NCBI GenBank assembly: GCA_031548365.1
Contig: JAVBRD010000010.1
Coordinates: forward strand, 1-64,000
DNA length: 64,000 nucleotides
Reading direction: 5' to 3'
Source: JAVBRD01 sp031548365
GTDB lineage: Bacteria > Bacillota > Clostridia > Christensenellales > UBA1750
Each line of letters starts with the position of its first letter. Position 1 is the first letter of the stretch. The notes beneath the pieces are model-generated. The model searched no databases. It worked only from the letters and a program-made list of their open reading frames with translations, and was not told where the DNA came from. Shown here piece after piece: positions 25,084 to 33,433 of this stretch. A program made the translations under genes and the position numbers.

Positions 25084-25233
25084 ATGCGCGTTAAAGTAAC
25101 TTTGGCCTGCAACGAGTGCAAGCAGCGCAACTATGACACCAAGAAGAATAAGAAGAACAACCCCGATCGTCTCGAGATGAGCAAGTATTGCCGTTTCTGT
25201 CACAAGCACACTGCGCATCGTGAGACGAGGTAA
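25084..25233 (+). CDS. rpmG: 50S ribosomal protein L33
   Basis: This 49-residue protein starts MRVKVTLACNECKQRNY and ends KYCRFCHKHTAHRETR. The four cysteines (C9, C12, C36, C39) mark the zinc-binding form of L33. CGGAGGTGAACGTC precedes ATG 25084. The rpmG-secE-nusG order is the normal Firmicutes arrangement. The gene is short and was found by reading the sequence between the promoter and secE. Confidence 0.95.
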   Translation: MRVKVTLACNECKQRNYDTKKNKKNNPDRLEMSKYCRFCHKHTAHRETR

Positions 25234-25284
25234 CCGGCAAAACACGCACGTTTGGCTGGCGTAGGCGTAGATGAGGTGATTCAC

Positions 25285-25545
25285 ATGAGCGAAGATAAGA
25301 AGAAAGCGTTGACCGTGAAGGATAAGAAAGTAGCGGTTAGTTTCGGCGAACGTGTCAAGCGCATCGGTGCGGCCATCGCAAGGCCGTTCAAGGAGAGTTA
25401 TTCGGAGCTGAAAAAGGTCACATGGCCGACGCGCAAGCAACTGATCACATACACGCTTGTGGTTTCTGTTTTCGTGATCATTGTGGCCGCCGTCGTCGGC
25501 ATCATCGACTTTGGCCTGCTCCAGATCTACGGTCTGGCGTTTTAG
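25285..25545 (+). CDS. secE: Preprotein translocase subunit SecE
   Basis: An 86-residue SecE of the short Gram-positive type with a charged N-terminal stretch. The conserved block SYSELKKVTWPTRKQLITYT is followed by one transmembrane helix (VVSVFVIIVAAVVGIIDFGL). SecE is the essential clamp of the SecYEG channel. GAGGTGATTCAC precedes ATG 25285; the upstream in-frame ATG at 25252 is rejected. Confidence 0.95.
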   Translation: MSEDKKKALTVKDKKVAVSFGERVKRIGAAIARPFKESYSELKKVTWPTRKQLITYTLVVSVFVIIVAAVVGIIDFGLLQIYGLAF

Positions 25546-25554
25546 CGGGTATAG

Positions 25555-26073
25555 ATGATGGATATTGGCAACTGGTATGTCGTTCACACGTATTCCGGCT
25601 ACGAAAACAAGGTCAAGGCCAACCTTGAAAAATCCGTGGAGAACCGTGGGCTTCAAGAGTTCATTCAGGAAGTCCGCGTTCCTGTGGTTGAGTCGCTGGA
25701 AGAGAAGAATGGCAAGAAGCACGCTGTTCAGCGTAAGCTGTACCCCGGTTATGTGATGGTCAAAATGGTGATGACCGACGAGAGCTGGTATGTCGTGCGC
25801 AACACGCGCGGCGTTACGGGGTTTGTCGGTTCCGGCACAAAACCGATTCCGTTGACCCAGGCTGAAGTTGAGAACATGGGTGTCAACCGAGTCGCGCCCA
25901 AGTTCAACATGGTGCCGGGGGATCACGTGCGCGTTACGAGCGGTCCGCTCGAGACGTTCGTCGGCGTGATCGCCACTGTCGACATGGAGCACGAAAAGGT
26001 GCGCGTCAACGTCTCGATGTTCGGACGCGATACGCCCGTTGAGCTCGAGTTCGGTCAGATCACGAAACTCTAA
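25555..26073 (+). CDS. nusG: Transcription termination/antitermination protein NusG
   Basis: A 172-residue NusG with NGN domain (WYVVHTYSGYENKVKANLEK, then KLYPGYVMVKM and VRNTRGVTGFVG) and a C-terminal KOW domain (VPGDHVRVTSGPLETFVG). NusG binds RNA polymerase and couples transcription to translation or Rho. It starts 9 bases after secE; ATG 25558 is an equally possible start. Length is normal for the family. Confidence 0.96.
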   Translation: MMDIGNWYVVHTYSGYENKVKANLEKSVENRGLQEFIQEVRVPVVESLEEKNGKKHAVQRKLYPGYVMVKMVMTDESWYVVRNTRGVTGFVGSGTKPIPLTQAEVENMGVNRVAPKFNMVPGDHVRVTSGPLETFVGVIATVDMEHEKVRVNVSMFGRDTPVELEFGQITKL

Positions 26074-26081
26074 ACACTTGT

Positions 26082-26150
26082 CCGCGAAGCGCGGGCTTTT
26101 GTTCGGGGCCGCGAGGCCCCGCGTGGGAGGAACCACACCTGTTCCGCCAC
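26082..26150 (+). promoter_or_regulatory. Structured intergenic leader before rplK (possible L1/L11 autoregulatory site)
   Basis: Three hairpins lie between nusG and rplK: CCGCG-AAG-CGCGG followed by GCTTTTG (26082-26100), CGGGGCC-GCGA-GGCCCCG (26104-26121), and GTGG..GGAAC / GTTCC.CCAC (26123-26150). In many bacteria the rplK-rplA operon is repressed by L1 binding its mRNA leader. I infer such a role from position only. Confidence 0.4.
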
Positions 26151-26187
26151 TTACCACAACACGTTAAATGTAAGAGAGGTGTCAGTC

Positions 26188-26613
26188 GTGGCAAAAAAGA
26201 TTACCGCTGTCGTTAAGCTCCAAGTCAACGGTGGCAAGGCGACCCCCGCACCGCCGATCGGGCCTTCGTTGTCCCAGCACGGCGTCAACATCATGGGCTT
26301 CTGCAAGGAGTTCAATGAGCGGACCGCCAAACAAGTCGGCTATGTTATCCCCGTCATTTTGACGGTGTACGCCGACCGTTCCTTTACCTTTATCTGCAAG
26401 ACGCCCCCGACCGCCGTTTTGATCAAGAAAGCGCTCAATCTCGAGTCCGCTTCCGGCAAGCCCAACAAAGACAAGGTTGGAAAGCTCACGCAGGCCCAGG
26501 TCAAAGAGATCGCTTCAACCAAGATGGAAGACATGAACGCAGCCAGTCTTGAGTCGGCCATGCGCATGGTCGCCGGAACCGCGCGTTCCATGGGCGTAAC
26601 CGTCGCTGAGTGA
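26188..26613 (+). CDS. rplK: 50S ribosomal protein L11
   Basis: A 141-residue L11, exactly the usual length. It begins VAKKITAVVKLQVNGGKATPAPP and contains GPSLSQHGVNIMGFCKEFN and the rRNA-binding C-terminal domain ending AGTARSMGVTV. GTG 26188 is chosen because AGAGAGGTG ends 7 bases before it; the GTG at 26179 is inside that site. It is co-transcribed with rplA. Confidence 0.97.
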   Translation: MAKKITAVVKLQVNGGKATPAPPIGPSLSQHGVNIMGFCKEFNERTAKQVGYVIPVILTVYADRSFTFICKTPPTAVLIKKALNLESASGKPNKDKVGKLTQAQVKEIASTKMEDMNAASLESAMRMVAGTARSMGVTVAE

Positions 26614-26674
26614 TCAGGGCCATTAGCAAAGTGGGAGGGTTTTAACCCGCAGGTACCACGAGGAGGAAAACGAG

Positions 26675-27364
26675 ATGAAACACGGAAAGAAGTACGTTGA
26701 CAGCGCCAAGCTGATCGACCGCGCGCGTCAGTACGACACCGACGAAGCGCTTGACCTGGTCCTTGAGACTTCCAAAGCGAAGTTTGATGAGACGATTGAG
26801 ATTTCCGCCCGCTTGGGCGTTGACCCCAAGCATGCTGACCAGCAGGTTCGCGGCACAGTTGTTCTACCTCATGGCACAGGGCGCACCGTCCGCGTGCTGG
26901 TGTTCGCCAAGGGTGACAAGGCAGTGGAGGCCGAAAAGGCCGGAGCCGATTTTGTCGGTGCCGAGGATATGGTTGCCAAGATTCAAGGAGAGAACTGGTT
27001 CGGATTCGACGTCTGCGTCGCCACCCCCGACATGATGGGTGTTGTCGGTCGTTTGGGCCGCGTACTTGGTCCCAAGGGCCTCATGCCCAACCCGAAGTCC
27101 GGCACCGTAACGCTTGACATCGCGCGCGCGATCGCCGACATTAAGGCCGGTAAAGTCGAGTACCGCGTTGACCGCACGGCGATCATTCACGTGCCGATCG
27201 GGAAAAAATCCTTCGGCAGGGAAAAGCTCGCCGAGAACCTCAGCGCACTTATGGATGCGGTTGTCAAGGCCAAGCCCGCCGCTTCCAAGGGAACGTATCT
27301 CCGTTCGGTCGTCGTTTCCGCGACGATGGGCCCGGGGATCAAACTCAACAGCCTGAAGTTCTAG
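26675..27364 (+). CDS. rplA: 50S ribosomal protein L1
   Basis: A 229-residue L1 with the start MKHGKKYVDSAKLIDRARQY, the central VLGPKGLMPNPKSGTVT signature and the end SATMGPGIKLN. L1 forms the mobile stalk near the E site and often autoregulates its operon. GAGGAGG precedes ATG 26675. A terminator follows directly, so the usual rplJ-rplL-rpoB-rpoC continuation is absent here. Confidence 0.97.
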   Translation: MKHGKKYVDSAKLIDRARQYDTDEALDLVLETSKAKFDETIEISARLGVDPKHADQQVRGTVVLPHGTGRTVRVLVFAKGDKAVEAEKAGADFVGAEDMVAKIQGENWFGFDVCVATPDMMGVVGRLGRVLGPKGLMPNPKSGTVTLDIARAIADIKAGKVEYRVDRTAIIHVPIGKKSFGREKLAENLSALMDAVVKAKPAASKGTYLRSVVVSATMGPGIKLNSLKF

Positions 27365-27377
27365 TCATCGGTTAATT

Positions 27378-27409
27378 ACGCCTAAGCCATTTGGCTTGGG
27401 CGTTTTTTT
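27378..27409 (+). terminator. Terminator after rplA
   Basis: ACGCCTAAGCC pairs with GGCTTGGGCGT (one G-U) and is followed by seven T. It closes the ribosomal protein operon before ppk. Confidence 0.9.
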
Positions 27410-27449
27410 GATATATTGCACTCCACGTGGTATGCTAGAGAGGATGAAC

Positions 27450-29462
27450 ATGCTGGAAGTAGAATACATCAACAGGGATTTTTCATGGCTTGCATTCAAC
27501 GCGCGCGTATTGGACGAAGCTACGCGCGAGGAGCTGCCATTGTTTGAGCGCGTTCGCTTTCTCTCAATCGCTGCATCCAACCTCGATGAGTTCTTTATGG
27601 TACGCGTGGGATCGCTCACCGATTTGATCGCGCTCGGTTACTCGCACACCGACCCTTCGGGGCTTACGCCGGCAGAGGTGCACGCCGAGTTGCTCAGCCG
27701 CTCCCGTGCGCAGCAAGCCCGGATGGCGATCATTTGGAACGGCACGCTCAAGCCGTTGGTGTTCGCGAAAGGGTATCGCGAAGCGCAAACACTTTCGGGC
27801 GAGATCGAGCGCGATCTGCGCGCCGTTTTTCGGAAAAAAATCATGCCTTCGCTGGTATACTTCAAGCTGCCGCTTAACGATCGACTGCCCATTCTTCCCG
27901 GAGGACATGCCTGTTTATCCGTTGTTTTAGTGCGCGAGAACGAGAATGCGCCGCGTGTGGCGATTGTTCAGGTTCCCGCCTCCACCCCGAAGGTGCTCGC
28001 AGCAGGCGAAATATTTGTGCTCACGCAGGAGTATATCCTTCGGCATGTTGGCGAAATGTTTCCCGGCGAAATCGTCATCGCGAAAGCCGCGTTCCGTGTA
28101 ACGAGAAACGCGGATTTGGACTATAGAGATACGGACACTGATGATTTGCTTGAAGCCGTGCAGACCGCGCTTGTCAACCGAACGCTCGGAAGGGTGACAC
28201 GGCTAGAAATCTCATCGGACGCGCAGAACGATTTGGTCGAATGGCTGGTACGCGCGATCGGGTCAACGCGCGATCGGACCTTTTTGTGCGAAGGTTTGGT
28301 GGGTCTCTCGGATTTGGCCGCCATCACCAAGCTGCCGATCGCAAAAGCTGAGCGTTTCACGCCTGCTGTTCCTCGCGAACGAAGTTGGCCTCAGAACGGG
28401 CTGTTCGCGTCCATCCGCAAGCGCGACCGCTTCATCCACTTGCCATACGACAGTTTTTCCGCCGTGACGCTCTTTCTTGAGCGCGCGGCGCGCGATCCTG
28501 ACGTCGTCTCTATATCGCAGACGCTGTACCGCGTGGGCGACGACTCTCCTGTAGTCGCGTCGCTTGAGCGCGCGGCGAGGAATGGAAAACGCGTGTCTGT
28601 GCTGCTCGAGATCAAGGCGCGCTTTGAGGAAAAGAAGAACATCGACTGGGGAAAACGCCTTAAAAGTGCAGGCTGCGAGGTGCACTACGGTTTGCCCGGA
28701 CTCAAGACGCATGCCAAAGCGATTTTGGTTGAACGCAAAGAGCGTGGAAGCGTTCGCCGATACGCGCATATCGGAACGGGCAATTACAACCCCGAAACCG
28801 CGAGACAGTACACCGACATGGGCATATTCACGGCGAACGACGCAATAACCGACGATATCGCCAGATTGTTTGACTTTATCTTCGGACGCGCAAACAAGGC
28901 TTGCATGGAAACGCTCGCGGCTACGCCTTTTACTGGCAGGGCTTGTTTGCTTTCGCTGATCGCAGGGCAAACCGAGAACGCGGAACGCGGTGAGAACGCG
29001 GTTATTTTTGCGAAGATGAACTCAGTTTCCGATACAGAAGTCATTCGCGAATTGGCGCGCGCTTGCGCCGCGGGCGTTCATATCCGGTTGATCGTACGCG
29101 GCGTGTGCTGCTGGGCGCCGGACGGGGATAAGGCCCGCGTTGAAGTGCGTTCGATCGTGGGCAGATTTTTAGAACACAGCAGGGTATGTGTTTTCGGATC
29201 GGGGGAATCGCGGCGTGTATACTTATCGAGCGCGGACTGGATGCCCAGAAATTTTGATAGGCGCGTTGAGCTGTTTGTGCCCATACTTGACAGACATATT
29301 CAAGACGAAATTGTTGCGACGCTCGAGCTTTTGTGGACGGACACCCGCAATGCTTGGCGTCTAGGCCCGAACGACGGGTATACGCGTCTGCGTGACACGG
29401 GTGTGTGTGCGCAAGAAACGCTCCTCGCTAATAAAAGCGCGTTGGTATCGACGGATCATTGA
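27450..29462 (+). CDS. ppk: Polyphosphate kinase 1
   Basis: PPK1 reversibly polymerises ATP gamma-phosphate into polyphosphate. The 670-residue protein has the N-terminal YINRDFSWLAFNARVLDEA block, the middle-domain DVVSISQTLYRVGDDSPVV, and the catalytic histidine region YAHIGTGNYNPETARQYTDMG, with VEVRSIVGRFLEHSRVCVFG further on. ATG 27450 is preceded by GAGAGG at 6 bases; earlier in-frame ATGs overlap that site or the rplA terminator. It is paired with a ppx gene 17 bases downstream. Confidence 0.96.
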   Translation: MLEVEYINRDFSWLAFNARVLDEATREELPLFERVRFLSIAASNLDEFFMVRVGSLTDLIALGYSHTDPSGLTPAEVHAELLSRSRAQQARMAIIWNGTLKPLVFAKGYREAQTLSGEIERDLRAVFRKKIMPSLVYFKLPLNDRLPILPGGHACLSVVLVRENENAPRVAIVQVPASTPKVLAAGEIFVLTQEYILRHVGEMFPGEIVIAKAAFRVTRNADLDYRDTDTDDLLEAVQTALVNRTLGRVTRLEISSDAQNDLVEWLVRAIGSTRDRTFLCEGLVGLSDLAAITKLPIAKAERFTPAVPRERSWPQNGLFASIRKRDRFIHLPYDSFSAVTLFLERAARDPDVVSISQTLYRVGDDSPVVASLERAARNGKRVSVLLEIKARFEEKKNIDWGKRLKSAGCEVHYGLPGLKTHAKAILVERKERGSVRRYAHIGTGNYNPETARQYTDMGIFTANDAITDDIARLFDFIFGRANKACMETLAATPFTGRACLLSLIAGQTENAERGENAVIFAKMNSVSDTEVIRELARACAAGVHIRLIVRGVCCWAPDGDKARVEVRSIVGRFLEHSRVCVFGSGESRRVYLSSADWMPRNFDRRVELFVPILDRHIQDEIVATLELLWTDTRNAWRLGPNDGYTRLRDTGVCAQETLLANKSALVSTDH

Positions 29463-29478
29463 TCATTGGGGGGACGGC

Positions 29479-30999
29479 ATGGAGATTCTAGGCATTCTGG
29501 ATATCGGCTCCAACTCAATGCGCCTTAACATATGGCGCATCAACGACGCGGGGGCTTACAGCCTCATGGGTCAGGCCAAGGAGCATGCGCGTATGGGCGA
29601 GGGGATGTCTGTGGACAACCGCCTTACATGTGAGGCTATGGAGCGCGGTCTTGACATCCTGGACAACTTCGTCGCCATGCTCGCGTCTTACAAGGTGACG
29701 AAGACGGTGGCAGTCGCTACAGAGGCCATCAGACGCGCAAAAAACGGTCCGGAATTCATCCGCATGGTCAAGGAGCGATCGGGCATTGATTTGCGCGTGA
29801 TCGGAGGGGATGAGGAAGGGCGTCTCTCGGTTGCGGGCGTGCAGAACACGATCGCGCTGAATGATTTTGTCATGATGGACACGGGGGGGGCGAGCTGCGA
29901 GGTTGCACTCGTTCGCAACAGAAAGTGCGTGGGGGTAACCTCGATTCCCTTTGGCTCAATCACGCTCCACGAACGGTGGCTGGGCACGGAACGCAAACCT
30001 TCGCCGGAACGTTTGCTATCGCTTGAAGACGCGATCGCGAAACAGTTCGAGTCCATCGAATTCCTCGGCTTCCCCTCCCGTAGGATACCGCCCATGCCGC
30101 TCGTGATCGTGGGAGGATCAAACCGCGCGCTCGGCAAGATGCACGCGGCAAGAATGAGCTGGCCTTTTGACACAGTCCACGGCATGAGTATGGAGCCAAA
30201 GACCGCACTGCGCCTGATCGACGACCTGGGGCGGATGAGCGTGGACGAACGCAGGGATATTCCGGGTCTTGATAAGGATCGCGCGGACATCATCATGGGT
30301 GGCCTAACGCCACTTAAAGTGCTCATGAAGCTCGTTGGTTCGGACGAGATCATCGTGTCAACCAGCGGCGTGCGCGAAGGCCTTCTTTTCCGCTACCTGC
30401 TGGGCGAACAGGGTGGCGCGTATCCCGTGCTGAAGGATGTCACGGAGCACAGCATCGTTAACCTTTTGGGGTTCCTCGGCGGAAGTATTACGCACGCGCT
30501 TAACATGCGCTCTCTTGCGCTGGCGCTTTATGAACAGCTTTTACCGGTGCACCGTCTGTGCGATCCCGCGTGGCGAAGCTTGCTCGCGTCCGCCGCCACG
30601 CTGCACGATATCGGACTTTCTATCAATTACGACGAACACGAGGAACACGGCGCATACATTGTCATGAATGCCGCGCTCTACGGCATGACACCTCGTGAGC
30701 GTGTGCTATGCGCGCTGCTTGTGGGCATGCACCGCATGAACGAGATACGCGCGGCAACGGATAAATACGCGGCGTTCCTGCGCGAAGGCGACGCGTTGGC
30801 GGTATCAAAGCTTGCTCCATTGCTTAAGCTCGCCGAAGAAATCAATCGGATGTGTTATGGTCGCTGCGCAAGTGTCAAGTGCGCTGTGGGTGAGCGCGTG
30901 GAGTTGATCCTCGAAGATGAGACGGGATATGTGCTCGATATTCATGAGAGAAAAAAACTCGATAAAGTCGTCGAGTCGCTGATCGGCGATGGACGATGA
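29479..30999 (+). CDS. ppx: Ppx/GppA exopolyphosphatase with C-terminal HD domain
   Basis: A 506-residue protein. The N-terminal half is an actin-like Ppx/GppA phosphatase (GILDIGSNSMRLNIW, VATEAIRRAKN, MMDTGGASCEVALV). The C-terminal part has an HD-type motif in ATLHDIGLSINYDEHEEHGAY. Such enzymes hydrolyse polyphosphate or pppGpp. Placed directly after ppk, it completes a local polyphosphate make-and-break module. ATG 29479 follows GGGGGGACGGC; the frame open to 29392 overlaps ppk. Confidence 0.92.
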   Translation: MEILGILDIGSNSMRLNIWRINDAGAYSLMGQAKEHARMGEGMSVDNRLTCEAMERGLDILDNFVAMLASYKVTKTVAVATEAIRRAKNGPEFIRMVKERSGIDLRVIGGDEEGRLSVAGVQNTIALNDFVMMDTGGASCEVALVRNRKCVGVTSIPFGSITLHERWLGTERKPSPERLLSLEDAIAKQFESIEFLGFPSRRIPPMPLVIVGGSNRALGKMHAARMSWPFDTVHGMSMEPKTALRLIDDLGRMSVDERRDIPGLDKDRADIIMGGLTPLKVLMKLVGSDEIIVSTSGVREGLLFRYLLGEQGGAYPVLKDVTEHSIVNLLGFLGGSITHALNMRSLALALYEQLLPVHRLCDPAWRSLLASAATLHDIGLSINYDEHEEHGAYIVMNAALYGMTPRERVLCALLVGMHRMNEIRAATDKYAAFLREGDALAVSKLAPLLKLAEEINRMCYGRCASVKCAVGERVELILEDETGYVLDIHERKKLDKVVESLIGDGR

Positions 31000-31013
31000 C
31001 AGGAGGATGACCC

Positions 31014-32087
31014 ATGATGCGTCAGCTTTCGCAGATGACCGACACCGAAAACCGCACGATATCGCCCGAAAACCCTATGGGCGCACGTTCTGGCGCGTGC
31101 CTTGCCACTGAAGGACCTGGCGCGGCTGCCGCGTCCGAGCTTGGCGTGGGTTGGAAGGTGTCGCCGCTTGTGCGCGTGCCTGCGGGTGAGACGATCACGC
31201 TGAGTGACTTTTGCGGCGAGGGGCGGGTGACATCCATTTGGATGACCGTAACCGGTAACTGGCGGCACAGCATTTTGCGCGTGTACTGGGATGATCAAGA
31301 GCAGCCTTCGGTCGAGTGTCCAGTCGGGCATTTTTTCTGTGCCGGATGGAACCAATTCGCACAGGTTTCAGCGCTCCCGGTCAACGTCAATCCCGGAAAA
31401 GCATTCGCGTGTTACTGGGACATGCCGTTCAGAAAGCGCTTCAGGATGACACTTGAGAGCATGAACAAAACAAGCATCACGGTGTATTATCAGATCAACT
31501 TAGCGCTTGAGACCGTGTCGCCGGATGCGGCGTACTTCCACGCGCAGTTTAGACGGGAAAATCCCGTTACCAAAGGAGTTCCGTACACCATTTTGGACGG
31601 CGTCACCGGGCGCGGCCAGTTTGTCGGGACGTATATGGCGCTCTCGCCCAAGAGTGGCGCGTGGTGGGGTGAGGGAGAGGTCAAGTTTTTTCTTGACGGA
31701 GAAGAGCATCCGACGATTGCGTCAACGGGGCTTGAGGACTACTTCTGCGGCGCGTATGATTTCATGGTTAGACAGGCGTACACACCGTTTTCTACGCCAT
31801 ACTGCGGATTGCCGCAGGTCGTCCTGCCCGACGGACGGTACGAATCGGAAACTAAGCTCGGATTATACCGTTTTCACGTGACCGATCCCATACACTTCAA
31901 GCGGTCTTTGCGTGTGACCGCGCAGGATCTCGGCTGGAACAGCGACGGCACGCGGTATGTCGCGCGGCAAGACGACATATCAACCGCAGCGTACTGGTAT
32001 CAAACGTTGCCGACCGCGCCTTTTCCTCCTCTGCCAACATGGCAGGATTTGGACATTGCAAGAGAGCCATATCCCCAAGGCCAATGA
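31014..32087 (+). CDS. DUF2961 / glycoside hydrolase family 172 protein
   Basis: A 357-residue protein with the DUF2961 core, now classed as GH172, whose characterised members act on alpha-D-fructofuranosides and D-arabinofuranosides. Family blocks seen are WMTVTGNWRHSILRVYWD, VECPVGHFFCAG, MPFRKRFRMTLES, GQFVGTYMALSP, and WWGEGEVKFFLDGE with STGLEDYFCGAY, the last two holding the conserved Glu residues. No signal peptide is seen, so it is probably cytoplasmic. AGGAGG lies 7 bases before ATG 31014. No sugar transporter or other glycosidase is nearby. Confidence 0.85.
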   Translation: MMRQLSQMTDTENRTISPENPMGARSGACLATEGPGAAAASELGVGWKVSPLVRVPAGETITLSDFCGEGRVTSIWMTVTGNWRHSILRVYWDDQEQPSVECPVGHFFCAGWNQFAQVSALPVNVNPGKAFACYWDMPFRKRFRMTLESMNKTSITVYYQINLALETVSPDAAYFHAQFRRENPVTKGVPYTILDGVTGRGQFVGTYMALSPKSGAWWGEGEVKFFLDGEEHPTIASTGLEDYFCGAYDFMVRQAYTPFSTPYCGLPQVVLPDGRYESETKLGLYRFHVTDPIHFKRSLRVTAQDLGWNSDGTRYVARQDDISTAAYWYQTLPTAPFPPLPTWQDLDIAREPYPQGQ

Positions 32088-32115
32088 GTATTACAACGCG
32101 CAATCAGCGCGTTAC

Positions 32116-32142
32116 AGCCCGCCGATAAAGAGTCGGCGGGCT
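32116..32142. repeat. Palindromic hairpin, copy 1 of a repeated intergenic element
   Basis: AGCCCGCCGA and TCGGCGGGCT pair over 10 bp around the loop TAAAGAG. It lies between the convergent GH172 and aquaporin genes and has no U run on either strand. A near-identical palindrome lies at 42464-42491. Confidence 0.7.
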
Positions 32143-32183
32143 GAGCGTGTCATACGTCACGTTTTATCTGAGTAAAGCTTATT

Positions 32184-32891
32184 TCAGCGTTTTATTGGGG
32201 CGAGCGCACGATGCGTGAGCGCTGCGAGCGCCGCGCCTACCAAAGGCGCAAGGATGAATACCCAAACCTGAGAAAGCGCGGTTCCGCCTACGAGAATGGC
32301 TGGAGCGAGGGAACGTGCGGGGTTGACCGAGGTTCCGGTCAGGTTGATGCCAAGCAAGTGGACGACCATGAGCGCGCCGCCGATAACCAGCCCAGCGACA
32401 CCGCCTTTCGAATCGTCGGATGTGACGCCAAGGATGCAGAAAACAAAAATAAACGTGAGCGCGATTTCTGTAAGGATTGCGCCGCTTGCGTTGAGCGCGA
32501 TGCCGTATCCCGCGCCGAATCCGTTTTGCCCAAGGCCGACTGCTGCGGTATCCAAACCGGAGGAAACGATAATCGCGCGCAGAATGAACGCGCCAATAAA
32601 CGCGCCGATCACCTGAAACAAGACATACATCATAAAATCATTGGCACTCATTTTACCGGACATCCACACTCCGAGCGAGACGGCAGGGTTGATGTGGCAG
32701 CCGGAGATCCCGCCGATGGCGTACGCGGCAGCGACGATGGACAGGCCGAACGCCGACGCAATGGCCGCGACGCGCGCGGAGGTTGTAACGTCTCCCGCGA
32801 CCGCGCCAACCATGACGGCCACCCCGCAACCGAGCAGAACAAGTGTTGCCGTTCCGATGCATTCTGCAATGTACTTTTTCCAGGGTTTCAT
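32184..32891 (-). CDS. MIP-family aquaporin (AqpZ-like)
   Basis: A 235-residue channel with six membrane helices and the two NPA half-helices: GCHINPAVSLG (N68-A70) and TSVNPARSLAPA (near residue 187). Length and spacing fit the water-selective AqpZ subfamily rather than the longer glycerol facilitators, and Arg follows the second NPA. It likely balances osmotic water flow. AGGAGAG precedes ATG 32891. It converges on the GH172 gene. Confidence 0.92.
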   Translation of the reverse strand: MKPWKKYIAECIGTATLVLLGCGVAVMVGAVAGDVTTSARVAAIASAFGLSIVAAAYAIGGISGCHINPAVSLGVWMSGKMSANDFMMYVLFQVIGAFIGAFILRAIIVSSGLDTAAVGLGQNGFGAGYGIALNASGAILTEIALTFIFVFCILGVTSDDSKGGVAGLVIGGALMVVHLLGINLTGTSVNPARSLAPAILVGGTALSQVWVFILAPLVGAALAALTHRALAPIKR

Positions 32892-32932
32892 GATGCACTC
32901 TCCTTGGTATTATGTTGTAGTAGGCCCTGGTA

Positions 32933-32961
32933 ATCATACCACATCATGGAAGGAAACGAAA
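32933..32961 (-). promoter_or_regulatory. Possible promoter of the aquaporin gene
   Basis: On the minus strand an extended -10, TGG-TATGAT (-10 at 32933-32938), lies 17 bases from a weak -35, TTTCGT (32956-32961). Confidence 0.4.
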
Positions 32962-33238
32962 CACTTGCTGTACGCGGGCTCTCTCTATTGCGCATGAGCT
33001 CGAAGGACAAAAACAAACCTGCTGTTTTGTCGCAGTGGACAGGCATTTTGCCGTTTCCAATAAACTGTGCGGCGTAGAGCTTTGCGTGATCACGCTGTTG
33101 AGCACTAGAGGTGGTGCAGGACATTGTGTAAAAGGCTGGACCTGCCCGCGTGGACAAAATGAGCGATGTTCCGCAGGCGAGATGCGGTGGTGGGCAGGGC
33201 GGCCTTGCTAACGGAAATAAGACTAGAAATGTGAAAAA
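32962..33238. other. Intergenic stretch without recognised features
   Basis: Between the aquaporin promoter and the tRNA terminator no reading frame looks coding and no promoter, terminator or known RNA was recognised on either strand. Confidence 0.5.
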
Positions 33239-33270
33239 CCTCACAACCTAGCTGGTTGTGAGGATTTTTT
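33239..33270 (-). terminator. Bidirectional terminator downstream of tRNA-Arg
   Basis: CCTCACAACC and GGTTGTGAGG pair perfectly over 10 bp around TAGCT. The plus strand continues ATTTTTTT and the minus strand TTTTTC. It directly follows the tRNA 3' end on the minus strand. Confidence 0.88.
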
Positions 33271-33346
33271 TGGCGCGCCCGGCACGATTTGAACGTGTGA
33301 CCTTTGGAGTCGGAGTCCAACGCTCTATCCACTGAGCTACGAGCGC
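33271..33346 (-). tRNA. tRNA-Arg (anticodon CCG)
   Basis: The minus strand folds into a 76-nt cloverleaf: acceptor GCGCTCG / CGGGCGC (one G-U), D arm TAGCTCAGTGGATAGA, anticodon stem TTGGA/TCCAA with loop CTCCGAC giving anticodon CCG (codon CGG, Arg), T arm with GTTCAAATC, and an encoded CCA end. It has its own promoter and terminator. Confidence 0.95.
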
Positions 33347-33359
33347 ACAAGCAGAATTC

Positions 33360-33388
33360 ATTATAGCATGAAGTCTGCTTCCGCACAA
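33360..33388 (-). promoter_or_regulatory. Promoter of tRNA-Arg
   Basis: On the minus strand: -35 TTGTGC (33383-33388), 17-base spacer, -10 TATAAT (33360-33365), 14 bases before the tRNA 5' end. Confidence 0.7.
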
Positions 33389-33392
33389 CCTC

Positions 33393-33421
33393 TTGACTTT
33401 ATCATTTGGTGCTCATATAAT
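33393..33421 (+). promoter_or_regulatory. Promoter of the dapA-dapB riboswitch transcript
   Basis: -35 TTGACT (33393-33398), 17-base spacer, -10 TATAAT (33416-33421). It is divergent from the tRNA promoter, with which it is nearly contiguous. Confidence 0.8.
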
Positions 33422-33433
33422 AAAACCAAATAA

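Noticed and set aside
24943..26157. 404-residue open frame on the minus strand across rpmG, secE and nusG
   Set aside because: It is antisense to four well-supported genes, has a low-complexity His/Asp-rich composition and matches no family; it is a product of GC-rich codon bias.
27407..27436. TTGATA - 17 bases - TATGCT as a ppk promoter
   Set aside because: Transcription would start almost on the ppk ribosome binding site, and the -35 lies in the rplA terminator T run; too weak to report.
32888..33244. 118-residue minus-strand frame upstream of the aquaporin gene
   Set aside because: No ribosome binding site, odd composition and no family resemblance; it also runs over the tRNA terminator arm.
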